A DNA stretch of 64,000 nucleotides from Verrucomicrobiota bacterium (GTDB taxonomy: Bacteria; Verrucomicrobiota; Verrucomicrobiia; Opitutales; Opitutaceae), in NCBI GenBank assembly GCA_026398135.1, contig JAPLTN010000056.1, positions 21,097 through 85,096 on the forward strand, read 5' to 3'. Numbering within the stretch: position 1 is the first letter of the stretch; every line of letters starts with the position of its first letter. Below are positions 1-8,740 of this stretch, piece after piece. Under the pieces are notes generated by a model. That model had not been told where the DNA came from. It saw nothing but the letters and a program-made list of their open reading frames with translations, and did no database searches. The position numbers were made by a program, and so were the translations under genes.

Positions 1-102
1 GCAGGACTGGCGTGGGCGCGCTGAGCGTGAGCGCGTAGTGCGCAGAACGGAGCGGCATTCGCGAGCGAACGCCCTACCTGCGAGCAGGGTGGCCCCCTTG
101 GC

Positions 103-945
103 TCAGGCGGCAGGCACGGACGCGGGTGGCTGGATTTCGGCTGGCTCCAGGGCTTCGCTGGCTTCGGTGTTTTCTTCTTCCAGCGGGTAGTCCCGGCGGA
201 AGGCGGCAAAGTCGATCAACTCGATGCGGCCGTCGAAATGCTCGACCAGTGCGGTGAGGCTCTCGACCCAGTCGCCGCTGTTGAGGTAATGGACGTCGCC
301 CATCATGCGGTCGGCGGCGGTGTGGATATGGCCGCACATGACGCCGGTGCATCCCCGGCTCTTGGCGAGTTCGGAGATGTGCTGTTCAAAGTTGGAGACG
401 TGGTTGACCGCCTGTTTTACGCGCGCCTTCACCGCTTGGGAAATGGAGTAGTAGTCCTTGCCGCGCCAGGCGCGCCATTTGTTGTAGAGCCGATTGATAC
501 GCAGAAGGACGCGGTAACCCCAGTCGCCAAGGTAGGCGAGGAAGACGAAGTTTTTGGTGACGGTATCGAAGACGTCGCCGTGGAGCACGAAGTAGCGGCG
601 GCCGTCGGCGGTCTCGTGGATGTGGTCTTCGACGATCTGAAGGTTTTCGAAGGCGATGGGGAGGAACTTGGCGAGGACGTCGTCATGGTTGCCGCGCAGG
701 TAGATGACCTGGGTGTCGCGCTTCTCCATTTTCTTGAGGACGTGGCGGATGAAACGGGTATGGGACTTGGGCCAGTAGCCGCTCTGGCGGAGGCGCCAGC
801 CGTCGATGATGTCGCCGTTTAGGATAAGTTTATCGCAACGGGTGTATTTGAGAAAATGATTCACCTCCCGGGCTTTGCAGTCATGGGTGCCGAGGTGGAC
901 ATCGGAGAGAATGACAGTGCGGACTTTTAGGAGGCGTTTTTCCAT
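103..945 (-). CDS. LpxH/PlcP-like metallophosphoesterase (280 aa)
   Basis: This is a calcineurin-type metallophosphoesterase of the UDP-2,3-diacylglucosamine diphosphatase-like family. The metal-binding signature is complete: DVHLG (D15, H17), GDIID (D45), GNHD (85-88), LHGD (121-124) and GHIH (205-208). The conserved GDW segments near residues 140 and 230 resemble the PlcP branch, which removes the head group from phospholipids, at least as much as true LpxH. The C-terminal 30 residues are acidic and Pro/Ala-rich and probably disordered. It is the last gene of a same-strand trio with a diacylglycerol kinase-like enzyme and a glycosyltransferase, so a role in membrane lipid turnover is likely. 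The choice between LpxH and PlcP is inference from motifs and context. Confidence 0.85.
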   Translation of the reverse strand: MEKRLLKVRTVILSDVHLGTHDCKAREVNHFLKYTRCDKLILNGDIIDGWRLRQSGYWPKSHTRFIRHVLKKMEKRDTQVIYLRGNHDDVLAKFLPIAFENLQIVEDHIHETADGRRYFVLHGDVFDTVTKNFVFLAYLGDWGYRVLLRINRLYNKWRAWRGKDYYSISQAVKARVKQAVNHVSNFEQHISELAKSRGCTGVMCGHIHTAADRMMGDVHYLNSGDWVESLTALVEHFDGRIELIDFAAFRRDYPLEEENTEASEALEPAEIQPPASVPAA

Positions 946-1010
946 CGCGGTTAATGCGTTAGCAAGCGATCAGGCCGGTTCCTAGCGGTAAAACGGGCGT
1001 AACACAATTG

Positions 1011-1910
1011 TTACGGAACCTTCACGGCCCCGGGGGCCGGGATGGCGATGCGGAGGCTGGCGGGGAGCACGTGGACTTCGAGATTGGCGCCGGCTTCGCG
1101 CACTTCGCCGTCGGTGTGGATGGGACCGGGGGCGGAGCGTTCGATGAGGAAGCGATCGGAGCGAAGTCGCGTGACGCTGGGGGAACCGTCGAGGCGTTTG
1201 GTGAAGAGACGTTCGGCGAGGGGCAGGACGTTGAACGGTGTGAGGCGCTGGATGACGGTGAGGTCGAGCAGGCCGTCGTCCACCCGGGCTTCGGGGGCGA
1301 TATAGCAATCGTTGCCGTATTGGTCGGAATTGGCGACGGCGACGATGAAGGCTCGGGAACGGACTTCGTGTTCGCCGGCACGAATGGTGTAATAAGCGGT
1401 GCGGTAGCCGAAAAGCGTCTTGGTGGCAGTGCGCACGTAGGAGGTGAGGCCGCGGGTGGTGAGCGCGTTAAAGCGGGCGCTGATTTCGGCATCGAAGCCC
1501 AGTCCCATGGCGTTGAAGAAGGCGTGTCCGTCGGCGACGCCGGTGTCGATCACGCGGGAGTGGTTATCGAGCAGGGCGCGAAAGGCGCCTTTGCCGGGGA
1601 TGCCGAGGTGGCGGCCGAGGCCGTTGCCCGAACCGCAGGGGATAAGGCCAAGGGTGGCTCCGGTGCCGACGAGGGCGGTGGCGATCTCGTTCATGGTACC
1701 GTCGCCGCCAATAGCTACAACTAAGTCGCAGCCTTCGTCGATGGCGCGGCGGGCGAGTTCGGTGGCGTGAAGGGGCCGCTCGGTGGGGACCACGGTGGCG
1801 TCGAGCCGGTGCTCGGCTATGAAGGCGCGGGCGCGTTCAAGCAGCCACGGGTTGCGGGCGTTGTGGCCGGAGCGGGGATTAAAAATAAAACGGGCGCGGG
1901 GGAGGGACAT
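1011..1910 (-). CDS. Diacylglycerol kinase family lipid kinase
   Basis: This 299-aa protein belongs to the DagK/YegS/sphingosine kinase family, which phosphorylates a lipid hydroxyl with ATP. The N-terminal NPRSG (11-15), the nucleotide-binding GGDGTMNE (68-75) and the downstream PCGSGNGLGR stretch (91-100) are all present, and the length fits single-domain bacterial members. I placed the start at the ATG at 1910, because the longer open frame upstream has no family similarity and would nearly reach the preceding gene. The gene lies 40 bp downstream of the glycosyltransferase and is probably cotranscribed. If the neighbouring phosphoesterase releases diacylglycerol, this enzyme could return it to phosphatidic acid. 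The substrate is not determined by the sequence. Confidence 0.85.
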   Translation of the reverse strand: MSLPRARFIFNPRSGHNARNPWLLERARAFIAEHRLDATVVPTERPLHATELARRAIDEGCDLVVAIGGDGTMNEIATALVGTGATLGLIPCGSGNGLGRHLGIPGKGAFRALLDNHSRVIDTGVADGHAFFNAMGLGFDAEISARFNALTTRGLTSYVRTATKTLFGYRTAYYTIRAGEHEVRSRAFIVAVANSDQYGNDCYIAPEARVDDGLLDLTVIQRLTPFNVLPLAERLFTKRLDGSPSVTRLRSDRFLIERSAPGPIHTDGEVREAGANLEVHVLPASLRIAIPAPGAVKVP

Positions 1911-1950
1911 CCGGGGCTGAAGTTCAGGCGGCGAAAGAGAAAGGGCGAGT

Positions 1951-3123
1951 CTAGCTTGCTCCAGCGGCGACTTCGCGCAGATCGCGGGCGAAGCCGTCGA
2001 TGACACTGGACCAGGGAATGGTCTCGGCGGTGGCACGGGCGCGGAGACGGAGGGTGTTGCGCAGTTCGGCGTCGGTGGCGAGAGCGTGGGTGCCGGCGAG
2101 CAGGGCGCTCTCGTCGCCGAAGGGAGCGAGCCAGCCGGTTTCCCTGTGTTTCAGATAGCGGGCGGCGGCGGCGTACTCGTAGGCGCAAACGGCAAGGCCG
2201 GAGGCCATGGCCTCGGTGACGACGTTGCCAAAAGTCTCGGTCTGGCTGGGGTAAACAAAGATGTCGGCCGAGGCGTAAAGGCGGGCGAGGGCGTCGCGAT
2301 CAACAAAGCCGGTGAAGGTGGTCCAAGGGTGGTCGCGTTGAAGTTTTTTACGCAAGGGGCCGTCGCTCACGAGCACGAAGCGGGCGCGGGGATGGGCGGC
2401 GCGCACCTCCGACCAGGCGCGGAAGAGCAAGGCGTAGTTTTTCTCGGCGGCGACGCGGCTGACATGGAGAAAAACGGGGTCGTCGGGGTCGGCACCCCAG
2501 GAGGCGCGAAGAGCGGGGTCGCGTTTGGAGGGGGTAAAGTGGGTGGTATCGACGCCGCGCGAGAGGAGCTTCATGCCGCGAAAGCCATCGCGGGTGAGCT
2601 CGGCGTTGAGCGCGTCGGTGGGGGAGAGGGTGATGCGGGTGCGGTTATGGAACCAACGCAGGTAGGCGAGGGCGGGGCGGGTGAGGAAGTTGAAGCCGTA
2701 GTGTTTGGAGTAGCTGTGAAAATTGGTGTGAAAGGAGGAGGCGAGCGGGATGCCGAGGGCGTCGGCGGCGGAGAGGGCGGACCAGCCGAGCGGGCCCTCG
2801 GTGGCGACGTGCACGACATCGGGGCGCTCGGCGCGCCAGGCGCGCAGGAGACGGCCGCGCGCGGGCAGGCCGAGGCGCAGCAGCGGGTAGCCGGGGATGG
2901 GCAGGCCGGGGTAAAGCACCTCGCGGAAAGAACCGGCAGCGGGGAGCTTGGCGGACGCAGCGGTAGGGGCGGCTTCGGCGGGTTGTCGCGGGCGGTGCAC
3001 GGTGACCGCGAAGCCACGGGCGGAGAGGCCGGTGGCGAGATTGCCGAGGGTCATGGCGACGCCATTGATCTCGGGTGGGAAGGTTTCGGTGACGAGGGCG
3101 AGTTTCACGCTTGCGACGGGCAT
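1951..3123 (-). CDS. Glycosyltransferase, GT4 family (MgtA/SqdX-like)
   Basis: This 390-aa GT-B fold glycosyltransferase has the N-terminal ETFPPEINGV stretch typical of the MgtA/SqdX group. The donor-binding EX7E motif (E296 to E304) lies in the C-terminal Rossmann domain. Relatives transfer mannose, glucuronate or sulfoquinovose to lipid acceptors such as diacylglycerol or phosphatidylinositol. The ATG at 3123 is supported by an AGGAGG sequence 12 bases upstream. It is the first gene of the lipid trio, transcribed divergently from miaA. The sugar donor and acceptor cannot be read from the sequence; a glycolipid product fits the neighbours. Confidence 0.85.
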   Translation of the reverse strand: MPVASVKLALVTETFPPEINGVAMTLGNLATGLSARGFAVTVHRPRQPAEAAPTAASAKLPAAGSFREVLYPGLPIPGYPLLRLGLPARGRLLRAWRAERPDVVHVATEGPLGWSALSAADALGIPLASSFHTNFHSYSKHYGFNFLTRPALAYLRWFHNRTRITLSPTDALNAELTRDGFRGMKLLSRGVDTTHFTPSKRDPALRASWGADPDDPVFLHVSRVAAEKNYALLFRAWSEVRAAHPRARFVLVSDGPLRKKLQRDHPWTTFTGFVDRDALARLYASADIFVYPSQTETFGNVVTEAMASGLAVCAYEYAAAARYLKHRETGWLAPFGDESALLAGTHALATDAELRNTLRLRARATAETIPWSSVIDGFARDLREVAAGAS

Positions 3124-3164
3124 GGTTCGCGGGTGCCTCCTTAGGCAACGGCAAAACCGTCACC

Positions 3165-3180
3165 CAACTCAGTATATCAC
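3165..3180 (-). promoter_or_regulatory. Candidate extended -10 promoter for the lipid trio
   Basis: Read on the minus strand, the miaA/glycosyltransferase gap contains TGATATACT, an extended -10 element of the TGnTATAAT type, about 45 bases upstream of the glycosyltransferase start. No good -35 hexamer is visible at the usual spacing, which is tolerated with an extended -10. This is a prediction from consensus only. Confidence 0.3.
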
Positions 3181-3193
3181 GCCTCCGTAACCT

Positions 3194-4150
3194 ATGTGTC
3201 GTTTCCTTTACGTGCTTACCGGACCGACGGCGGTAGGAAAAACCGAGTTGGCGCTGGCTTGGGCGGAGGCGAACGGGGCGGAGATTGTCTCGTGCGATGC
3301 GAGTTTGTTTTATCGCGGGATGGATATCGGCACGGCCAAGCCGACGGCGTCGGAAAGGGCGCGGGTGCCGCATGCGCTGATTGATATTTGCGAAGTGCGG
3401 GAGCGCATGGATGTGGCGCGCTATGTGGCGCGGGCGCGGACGGCGTGCGAAGAAATCGCGGCACGGGGGCGGCGGGTTTTGGTGACGGGCGGGAGCGGGT
3501 TTTATTTGAAGGCGTTTTTCGGGCCGGTGGCGGATGACGTGGCGGTGCCGTCGGAATTGCGGTCTGAGCTACAGGAGCGGCTGGCGACGGGCGGCGAGAC
3601 GGGCGCGGGGCTGGCGGATTTGTTGGCGGAGTTGCGCGCGTTGAATCCGGGCGGGCTGGGTGAGCTGGATGTGAAAAACCCGAGGCGGGTGATTCGGGCG
3701 CTGGAGCGGTGCCGGGCGAGCGGGCGTACGCTGGCCGAACTGGCGGCGGAGTTTGCGGCGAGGCCGGGGCCTTTTGCGGATTGGGAGGTGCGGGCGGTGC
3801 GCTTGGATCGCGAAGCGGAGGCGTTGCGCGCGCGGGTGGAGACGCGGGTCGCGGGGATGTTGCGGGCCGGATTAGTGGAGGAGGTGCGGCGGCTGCGTGC
3901 GGCTGGTTTGGAGGAAAACCCCAGCGCGGCCTCGGCCATCGGATATCGGGAAACGCTGGCCGCGCTGGCGGCGGCGGAGGGGCGCGGGGGAGCGGTGGAC
4001 GAGCGGGCGCTGGGGGCGGAAATCGCGCTGAACACGTGGGGACTGGTGCGCAAGCAGCGCACGTGGTTTCGCACCCAGTTGCCGGAGGGGAAGGTTCGGG
4101 TGGTGGCGGCGGAAGGCGCGCGGGTGGCGGATTTGTTTCCGTTGGAGTGA
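3194..4150 (+). CDS. miaA: tRNA dimethylallyltransferase MiaA
   Basis: MiaA transfers a dimethylallyl group from DMAPP to N6 of A37 in tRNAs that read UNN codons. The 318-aa protein has the P-loop GPTAVGKT (10-17), the substrate motif around CDASLFYRGMDIGTAKP, which corresponds to the DSxxxYxxMdIGTAKP family signature, and the VTGGSGFYL segment. Length is normal. The coding strand is unusually G-rich for a plus-strand gene. It is followed 69 bp later by aroB on the same strand. Confidence 0.95.
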   Translation: MCRFLYVLTGPTAVGKTELALAWAEANGAEIVSCDASLFYRGMDIGTAKPTASERARVPHALIDICEVRERMDVARYVARARTACEEIAARGRRVLVTGGSGFYLKAFFGPVADDVAVPSELRSELQERLATGGETGAGLADLLAELRALNPGGLGELDVKNPRRVIRALERCRASGRTLAELAAEFAARPGPFADWEVRAVRLDREAEALRARVETRVAGMLRAGLVEEVRRLRAAGLEENPSAASAIGYRETLAALAAAEGRGGAVDERALGAEIALNTWGLVRKQRTWFRTQLPEGKVRVVAAEGARVADLFPLE

Positions 4151-4219
4151 GGCGGTTAAGCGGGAGGTAGAGAGTGTGCCGCGTTGACCGCGCGGCGGGC
4201 GGGGCTTTGTAGTGCGAAG

Positions 4220-5314
4220 ATGCAAAGTTCTCTTCGCGTGATTCTGGGCGAGCGCAGCTACGATCTGTTCTTCGGATCGGGCATTTTGGCGGGTTTGCGC
4301 GACGAGATCGCGGCGCTGCGCGCGGCGGGGCGGCGGGTGGCCTTGGTCACGGACGAGAATCTGGCGCGTGATCAGGCGGGGGTTCTGGCGTTGCTGGCGG
4401 GAGGGGCGGAGGCGCTGCCGGTCTTGGTTTTGCCGGCGGGCGAAGGCACCAAGCGACTGGCGGAATTGGGGCGGGTGTGGGATTTTTTGGCGACCAACCG
4501 GCTGGACCGCAGTTCGGTGTTGGTGGCGCTCGGCGGCGGCGTGATCGGGGATCTGGCGGGTTTCGCGGCGGCGAGTTATTTGCGCGGGATCCCTTTTATC
4601 CAGGTGCCGACCACGCTGCTCGCGATGGTGGATAGCTCGGTGGGCGGGAAGACCGGAATCAATCTGGAGGCGGGAAAAAATCTGGTGGGCGCGTTTCACC
4701 AGCCGCACGCGGTGCACATTGACACGGCGTTGCTGGCCACGCTGCCGCCGCGGGAGTTTGCCGCCGGCATGGCGGAGGTGATCAAATACGGACTGCTGGC
4801 CGACGCAGAGCTGTTTGCGCGGCTGGAACGCGCGCCGCTGACGCTGGCTAGCGACGATCTGGCGGCGGTGGTGCGGCGGTGTTGCGCGTTGAAGGCGGCG
4901 GTGGTGGAGGCCGATGAACGCGAGACGGCGAAGGAGGGAGGGCGGGCCTTGTTGAATCTCGGGCATACCTTTGGCCACGCCATCGAGCAGGTGACTGGCT
5001 ACGGAACCTATCTGCACGGCGAGGCGGTGGCGGTGGGGCTGGTGGCGGCGGCGCGACTGTCGGAGAAGCTGGGCTATATCGGCGCGGCGGAAGTGGCGCG
5101 GGTGGAGGCGGTGGTGGCGGCGCACGGTCTGCCGGTGCGCTTGCGCGAGGCCTTGCCGCTGGGTCCGCTGACGGCGGCGATGGCGCGGGATAAAAAAGTG
5201 CGGGCAGGCGGGTTGCGTTTCGTGGTGCTGCGCACGCTGGGCGAGTCGGCGACGCAGGGCGGCATAGATCCGGCGCTGGCCGAGGCGGCGTTTCGTGAAG
5301 TCGGGGCGGTTTGA
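4220..5314 (+). CDS. aroB: 3-dehydroquinate synthase
   Basis: AroB converts DAHP to 3-dehydroquinate, the second step of the shikimate pathway, in the cytoplasm. The 364-aa protein carries the NAD-binding GGGVIGDLAGF region, the VPTTLLAMVDSSVGGKTGIN signature split around residue 140, and the metal-ligand segments EVIKYG, LNLGHTFGHAIE and HGEAVAVG. The ATG at 4220 is chosen over an upstream TTG because it gives the normal family length. The gene ends 7 bp from the convergent stop of the ABC ATPase gene, with no terminator visible between them. Confidence 0.95.
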   Translation: MQSSLRVILGERSYDLFFGSGILAGLRDEIAALRAAGRRVALVTDENLARDQAGVLALLAGGAEALPVLVLPAGEGTKRLAELGRVWDFLATNRLDRSSVLVALGGGVIGDLAGFAAASYLRGIPFIQVPTTLLAMVDSSVGGKTGINLEAGKNLVGAFHQPHAVHIDTALLATLPPREFAAGMAEVIKYGLLADAELFARLERAPLTLASDDLAAVVRRCCALKAAVVEADERETAKEGGRALLNLGHTFGHAIEQVTGYGTYLHGEAVAVGLVAAARLSEKLGYIGAAEVARVEAVVAAHGLPVRLREALPLGPLTAAMARDKKVRAGGLRFVVLRTLGESATQGGIDPALAEAAFREVGAV

Positions 5315-5321
5315 GCTAACT

Positions 5322-6299
5322 TTACAAATCGAAGTGGCAGGCGACGCGGTGGTCGGGTCGGGCGGGGTCGGGGGCGCGGAGAATCGGTGCTTCGTTACGG
5401 CAGCGATCCTGGGCGTGGGGGCAGCGGGGATGAAAAGGGCAACCCGAGGGCGGGTGGATGGGCGAAGGCACGTCGCCTTGGAGCACGATGCGGGTGGAGC
5501 GGCGGCGGGGCTCGGCCACCGGTATGGCGGAGATCAAGGCTCGTGTATACGGGTGCGCGGGGCGGCGGTAGATGCTCTCGGCGTCGGCGATTTCCACGAT
5601 GCGGCCAAGATACATGACGGCGATGCGGTCGGAGACGTGCTTAACGACGGCCAGGTCGTGGGCGATGAAGAGGTAGGCGAGGCCGAGTTCGCGTTGCAGG
5701 TCGAGCAGGAGGTTGAGGACCTGGCCCTGGATGGAGACATCCAGGGCGGAGACGGGTTCGTCGCAGAGGATGAGCTTGGGGTTGAGGGCGAGGGCGCGGG
5801 CGATGCCGATGCGCTGGCGTTGTCCGCCGGAAAACTCGAAGGGGAAGCGGTCGGCGGCGGTGGCGGGCAGACCCACGCGGTCGAGCAGGGCGGCGACGCG
5901 TGCGGCGCGGTCGGCGGTGGAGCCGACGCCGTGGATGAGGAAGGGTTCGGCGAGGATTTCGCCGACGGAGTGGCGGGCGTTGAGCGAGGCGGCGGGGTCT
6001 TGAAAGACCATCTGGAGCTCGCGGCGGTGGGGTTTCAGGGCGCGGGCGGAGAGCGGGGCGAGGTCGGTGCCGTTGAAGTGGATAGAGCCGGCGGTGGGGG
6101 TGTTGAGCCGGACGATGGTTTTGCCCAGGGTGGATTTTCCGCAGCCGGATTCGCCGACCAGGCCGAGGGTTTCTCCGGCGTTTAGGGTGAAAGAAACACC
6201 ATCGACCGCGCGGCACCAGGCCTGGGCGCGGCGCAGCACGCCGCCGCGCACCGGGAAGTGCATGCGGAGGTCACGGACGTCGAGGAGGGGGGATGACAT
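5322..6299 (-). CDS. Oligopeptide ABC transporter ATPase (OppF/DppF type)
   Basis: This 325-aa ATPase subunit powers an oligopeptide or nickel-type importer. Walker [10 protein letters not shown], the ABC signature [14 protein letters not shown] and Walker B LILCDEP with the following SALD D-loop are all intact. The C-terminal oligopeptide-transporter extension has the cysteine cluster [15 protein letters not shown] near residue 290. It is the last gene of the operon that runs from 12926 downwards (permease, permease, binding protein, OppD-type, OppF-type) and is separated from its OppD partner by the ATPase gene at 6327-7652. The substrate is unknown. Confidence 0.9.
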   Translation of the reverse strand: MSSPLLDVRDLRMHFPVRGGVLRRAQAWCRAVDGVSFTLNAGETLGLVGESGCGKSTLGKTIVRLNTPTAGSIHFNGTDLAPLSARALKPHRRELQMVFQDPAASLNARHSVGEILAEPFLIHGVGSTADRAARVAALLDRVGLPATAADRFPFEFSGGQRQRIGIARALALNPKLILCDEPVSALDVSIQGQVLNLLLDLQRELGLAYLFIAHDLAVVKHVSDRIAVMYLGRIVEIADAESIYRRPAHPYTRALISAIPVAEPRRRSTRIVLQGDVPSPIHPPSGCPFHPRCPHAQDRCRNEAPILRAPDPARPDHRVACHFDL

Positions 6300-6306
6300 G
6301 GGAAAC

Positions 6307-6334
6307 GGGGAGCTAGGAGCGGGGAGTTAGGAGA
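6307..6334. repeat. Two 14-bp direct repeats, GGGGAGYTAGGAGM
   Basis: GGGGAGCTAGGAGC (6307-6320) is followed directly by GGGGAGTTAGGAGA (6321-6334). The repeat spans the stop codon of the inserted ATPase gene (6327-6329) and the short gap to the OppF-type gene. It may mark the downstream edge of an insertion. Confidence 0.5.
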
Positions 6335-7652
6335 GTTCGGAAAGCAGCCAGTCGGCGGCTAGTTGGTGGCGCAGGGGGGCGGGTAGGGTCTGGCTGGTCG
6401 GAATGGGGTCTAGAGTGATGAGGATCGGTATGGCTTCGGGGTGGAGCTCTGCGGCACTTTGCAGGGCGCGCACTTCGCGCTCGAAGGTGGTGGATGCGGA
6501 GGCGTCCACGCAGACCTGTATCAGCCAGGTGGAGCCGTCGGGGTGGCGAGCATGGAAATCCACTTCAAAGCCCTCCGGGGTGCGAAGGTAGCCAACGTCA
6601 CAGGCGCGCCGTTCGAGCTCGACCAACACGGTGGTTTCCAAGGCCTGACCCAAGTTTGCGCGTCCGGAGCGTTCGTAAAGTGGGATAAGTCCGGGGTCGA
6701 TGGGGTAGGCTTTACGCGGGTTTACCATGCGTTGGCGTTCGGAAGCAGTGTGCATGCTCACCGTGCGGATGATAAAGGCGTCCTCCAGGTGGGCCAGGTA
6801 GGCGTGGACAGTGTCTTTGGCCACGGGGATTCCTTGAGAGCGGAGGGCGTCGTAAAATTTTTGCACGCTAAACGGGGAGGCTGCGGCGGAAAGCAACTGA
6901 CGCAGCATCCAACGCAGCGCAGTCGGGTTGGAGACGGCGTGCCTCTCGATAACGTCGCGCAGGAGGGCAACATCCACGTAGCTCCGTAACAGTGCGGAGC
7001 GGTCGCGAACATCCAGCCTCTGGGCTTCGGGGAAGCCTCCACCAGTGAGGTAAGTTCTTAACTCATGTTCCACGCGCGAGCGGGTGGCTTTGGGCAAGGC
7101 TACCCACGGGCGGGTCGGCTCTTGGCCGATGTGGCGCAAGGCTTCACGAAAGCTGAAAGGATGGACGAGGACCTCAAGGGCGCGTCCTCGCATGGAAGTG
7201 GCGACTTCGCGGCTGAGCAGACGCGCGGACGAGCCGGATAGAAACAAGTCGATTTGCTCGGTATCCATCAGACGCCGGACATAGGTTTCCCAGCCCGGAA
7301 CGACCTGAATTTCGTCTAGCAGGAACGTGACTCTGCGCTGATCCCGCCACTCGGGATGAAGGCGGAAGTAGGCTTCGGTGAGATGGTGGAGGGCGCTTGT
7401 TGGCATCCCAAATAAGCGTTCGTCTTCGAGGTTTAGGTAGAGCAGCGCCTCGCGCGGGGTACCGGCGGCAAGCCGATCCGCCAAGCATTGCCAGAGGAAG
7501 GAAGTCTTGCCTGCACGTCGCATACCGATGACCGCGAGCGCCTTGCCGGAAATAGCCGGCAGATGCACTGACCGACGGGTAAGCAAAGGTAGTGGAGCCG
7601 CCAAACTGTCGGCGATCTTGGCCTCAAAGATTGGGGTGTAATCGCCCTTCAT
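6327..7652 (-). CDS. AAA ATPase with DUF4143 domain
   Basis: This 441-aa protein belongs to the common ATP-binding protein family with an AAA_14 domain followed by DUF4143. The P-loop is GMRRAGKT (43-50), Walker B is FLLDEIQ near residue 115, and a sensor-like [12 protein letters not shown] follows. The C-terminal half has the DUF4143 layout, including a PYxxDPGL-like segment near residue 315, and ends in a restriction-endonuclease-like stretch (VDFHARH). The cellular role of the family is not established. The gene has its own AT-rich leader with a dyad, and it splits the otherwise contiguous OppD/OppF gene pair, which suggests a horizontally acquired insertion. Confidence 0.85.
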   Translation of the reverse strand: MKGDYTPIFEAKIADSLAAPLPLLTRRSVHLPAISGKALAVIGMRRAGKTSFLWQCLADRLAAGTPREALLYLNLEDERLFGMPTSALHHLTEAYFRLHPEWRDQRRVTFLLDEIQVVPGWETYVRRLMDTEQIDLFLSGSSARLLSREVATSMRGRALEVLVHPFSFREALRHIGQEPTRPWVALPKATRSRVEHELRTYLTGGGFPEAQRLDVRDRSALLRSYVDVALLRDVIERHAVSNPTALRWMLRQLLSAAASPFSVQKFYDALRSQGIPVAKDTVHAYLAHLEDAFIIRTVSMHTASERQRMVNPRKAYPIDPGLIPLYERSGRANLGQALETTVLVELERRACDVGYLRTPEGFEVDFHARHPDGSTWLIQVCVDASASTTFEREVRALQSAAELHPEAIPILITLDPIPTSQTLPAPLRHQLAADWLLSELS

Positions 7653-7668
7653 GGAGGTTAATACTTCG

Positions 7669-7699
7669 TAAATTTATACTTTTTAAAAGGATAAATTTA
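7669..7699. promoter_or_regulatory. AT-rich dyad upstream of the AAA/DUF4143 gene
   Basis: TAAATTTAT (7669-7677) and ATAAATTTA (7691-7699) form a perfect 9-bp inverted repeat with a 13-bp spacer. On the minus strand, TATAAAT could serve as a -10 box for the ATPase gene starting at 7652. The stretch is strikingly AT-rich against its GC-rich surroundings and overlaps the stop codon of the OppD-type gene. Confidence 0.4.
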
Positions 7700-8677
7700 A
7701 GGGCTAGCGAGTGTTTGCCAGTGATGACAGGCGACGGTGTGGGCGGCGGAAACGGGTTCGAGCGGCGGTTGGCTGGCGCAGGCGGGGGTGGCGTGGGGGC
7801 AGCGGTTTTGGAAGCGGCAGCCGGCGGGCATTTCGGCCAGGCCGGGGACCTGGCCGGGGATGGTGGCGAGGCGGCTTTTGCGCTCGGCGTCGAGCCTGGG
7901 GATGGCGCGGAGCAGGCCTTGGGTGTAGGGGTGTTTGGGCGCGCGGAACAGCTCTTCGATGGGGGCGTATTCGGCCACGCGGCCGCCATACATCACGAGC
8001 ACGTCGTCGCACATCTCGGCCACGACGCCGAGGTCGTGGGTGATGAGCACGGTGGCCATGCCAAATTCGGTTTGCAGAGAGCGCAGGAGGTCTAGGATTT
8101 GGGCCTGGATGGTGACGTCGAGCGCGGTGGTGGGTTCGTCGGCGACGAGCAGGGCGGGGCGGCAGGCCAGGGCCATGGCGATGACCACGCGCTGGCGCAT
8201 TCCGCCGGAGAGCTGGTGGGGGTATTCGAGGGCGCGGATCTCGGGCGAGGGGATGCCGACCTTGGCGAGCATTTCCACCGCGAGGCGGTGGGCTTCGGAT
8301 TTGTCTTTTGTGCGATGGAGGAGAAAGACCTCGGCGAGCTGGCGGCCGATGCGGTGGACCGGGTTGAGGGCGGTCATCGGTTCCTGAAAAACCATGCCGA
8401 TGCGGGCGCCGCGCAGGGCGTGCAGTTGCGCGGGGGTGGCGCGGGCGATGTCGAGGCCGTCGAAGACGATGGAGCCGCCGAGGATGCGGCCGGCGGGCTG
8501 GGGCAGGAGGCGCAGGAGCGAGAGGGCGGTGACGGACTTGCCGCAGCCGGATTCGCCGACGATGCCGAGGGTGCGACCGGAGGAGACGGAAAAGCTCACT
8601 CCGTCCACCGCGCGGAGAAGTCCGGCGTCGGTGGCGAACCCGACGGCTAGGTCGCGGACTTCAAGCAGGGGAGGCAT
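7697..8677 (-). CDS. Oligopeptide ABC transporter ATPase (OppD/DppD type)
   Basis: This 326-aa ATPase partners with the OppF-type subunit. Walker A is GESGCGKSV, the ABC signature LSGGMRQRV, and Walker B LLVADEP followed by TTALDVT. The C-terminal oligopeptide-transporter domain has the [15 protein letters not shown] cysteine cluster. The gene follows the binding-protein gene by about 60 bp on the same strand; that gap holds a short iterated repeat. Confidence 0.9.
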   Translation of the reverse strand: MPPLLEVRDLAVGFATDAGLLRAVDGVSFSVSSGRTLGIVGESGCGKSVTALSLLRLLPQPAGRILGGSIVFDGLDIARATPAQLHALRGARIGMVFQEPMTALNPVHRIGRQLAEVFLLHRTKDKSEAHRLAVEMLAKVGIPSPEIRALEYPHQLSGGMRQRVVIAMALACRPALLVADEPTTALDVTIQAQILDLLRSLQTEFGMATVLITHDLGVVAEMCDDVLVMYGGRVAEYAPIEELFRAPKHPYTQGLLRAIPRLDAERKSRLATIPGQVPGLAEMPAGCRFQNRCPHATPACASQPPLEPVSAAHTVACHHWQTLASP

Positions 8678-8692
8678 GGGGCGGGGCGGAAA

Positions 8693-8726
8693 AGTAGCGA
8701 GTAGCGGGTAGTGAGTATCGAGTAGT
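8693..8726. repeat. Iterated GTAGYGAGTA-type repeat, copy 1
   Basis: The gap between the OppD-type gene and the binding-protein gene is filled by overlapping units such as AGTAGCGAGTAGCGGGTAG and GTGAGTATCGAGTAG. The same word style recurs at 11859-11891 in the same operon, in both cases next to AAAAGTAGCGAGTAG. Confidence 0.6.
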
Positions 8727-8740
8727 TGGATGTGGCGAAG

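Noticed and set aside
238..822. Long plus-strand frame opposite the metallophosphoesterase
   Set aside because: It is the antisense of a gene with complete catalytic motifs. Its valine-, aspartate- and glycine-rich composition is typical of a shadow frame in GC-rich DNA.
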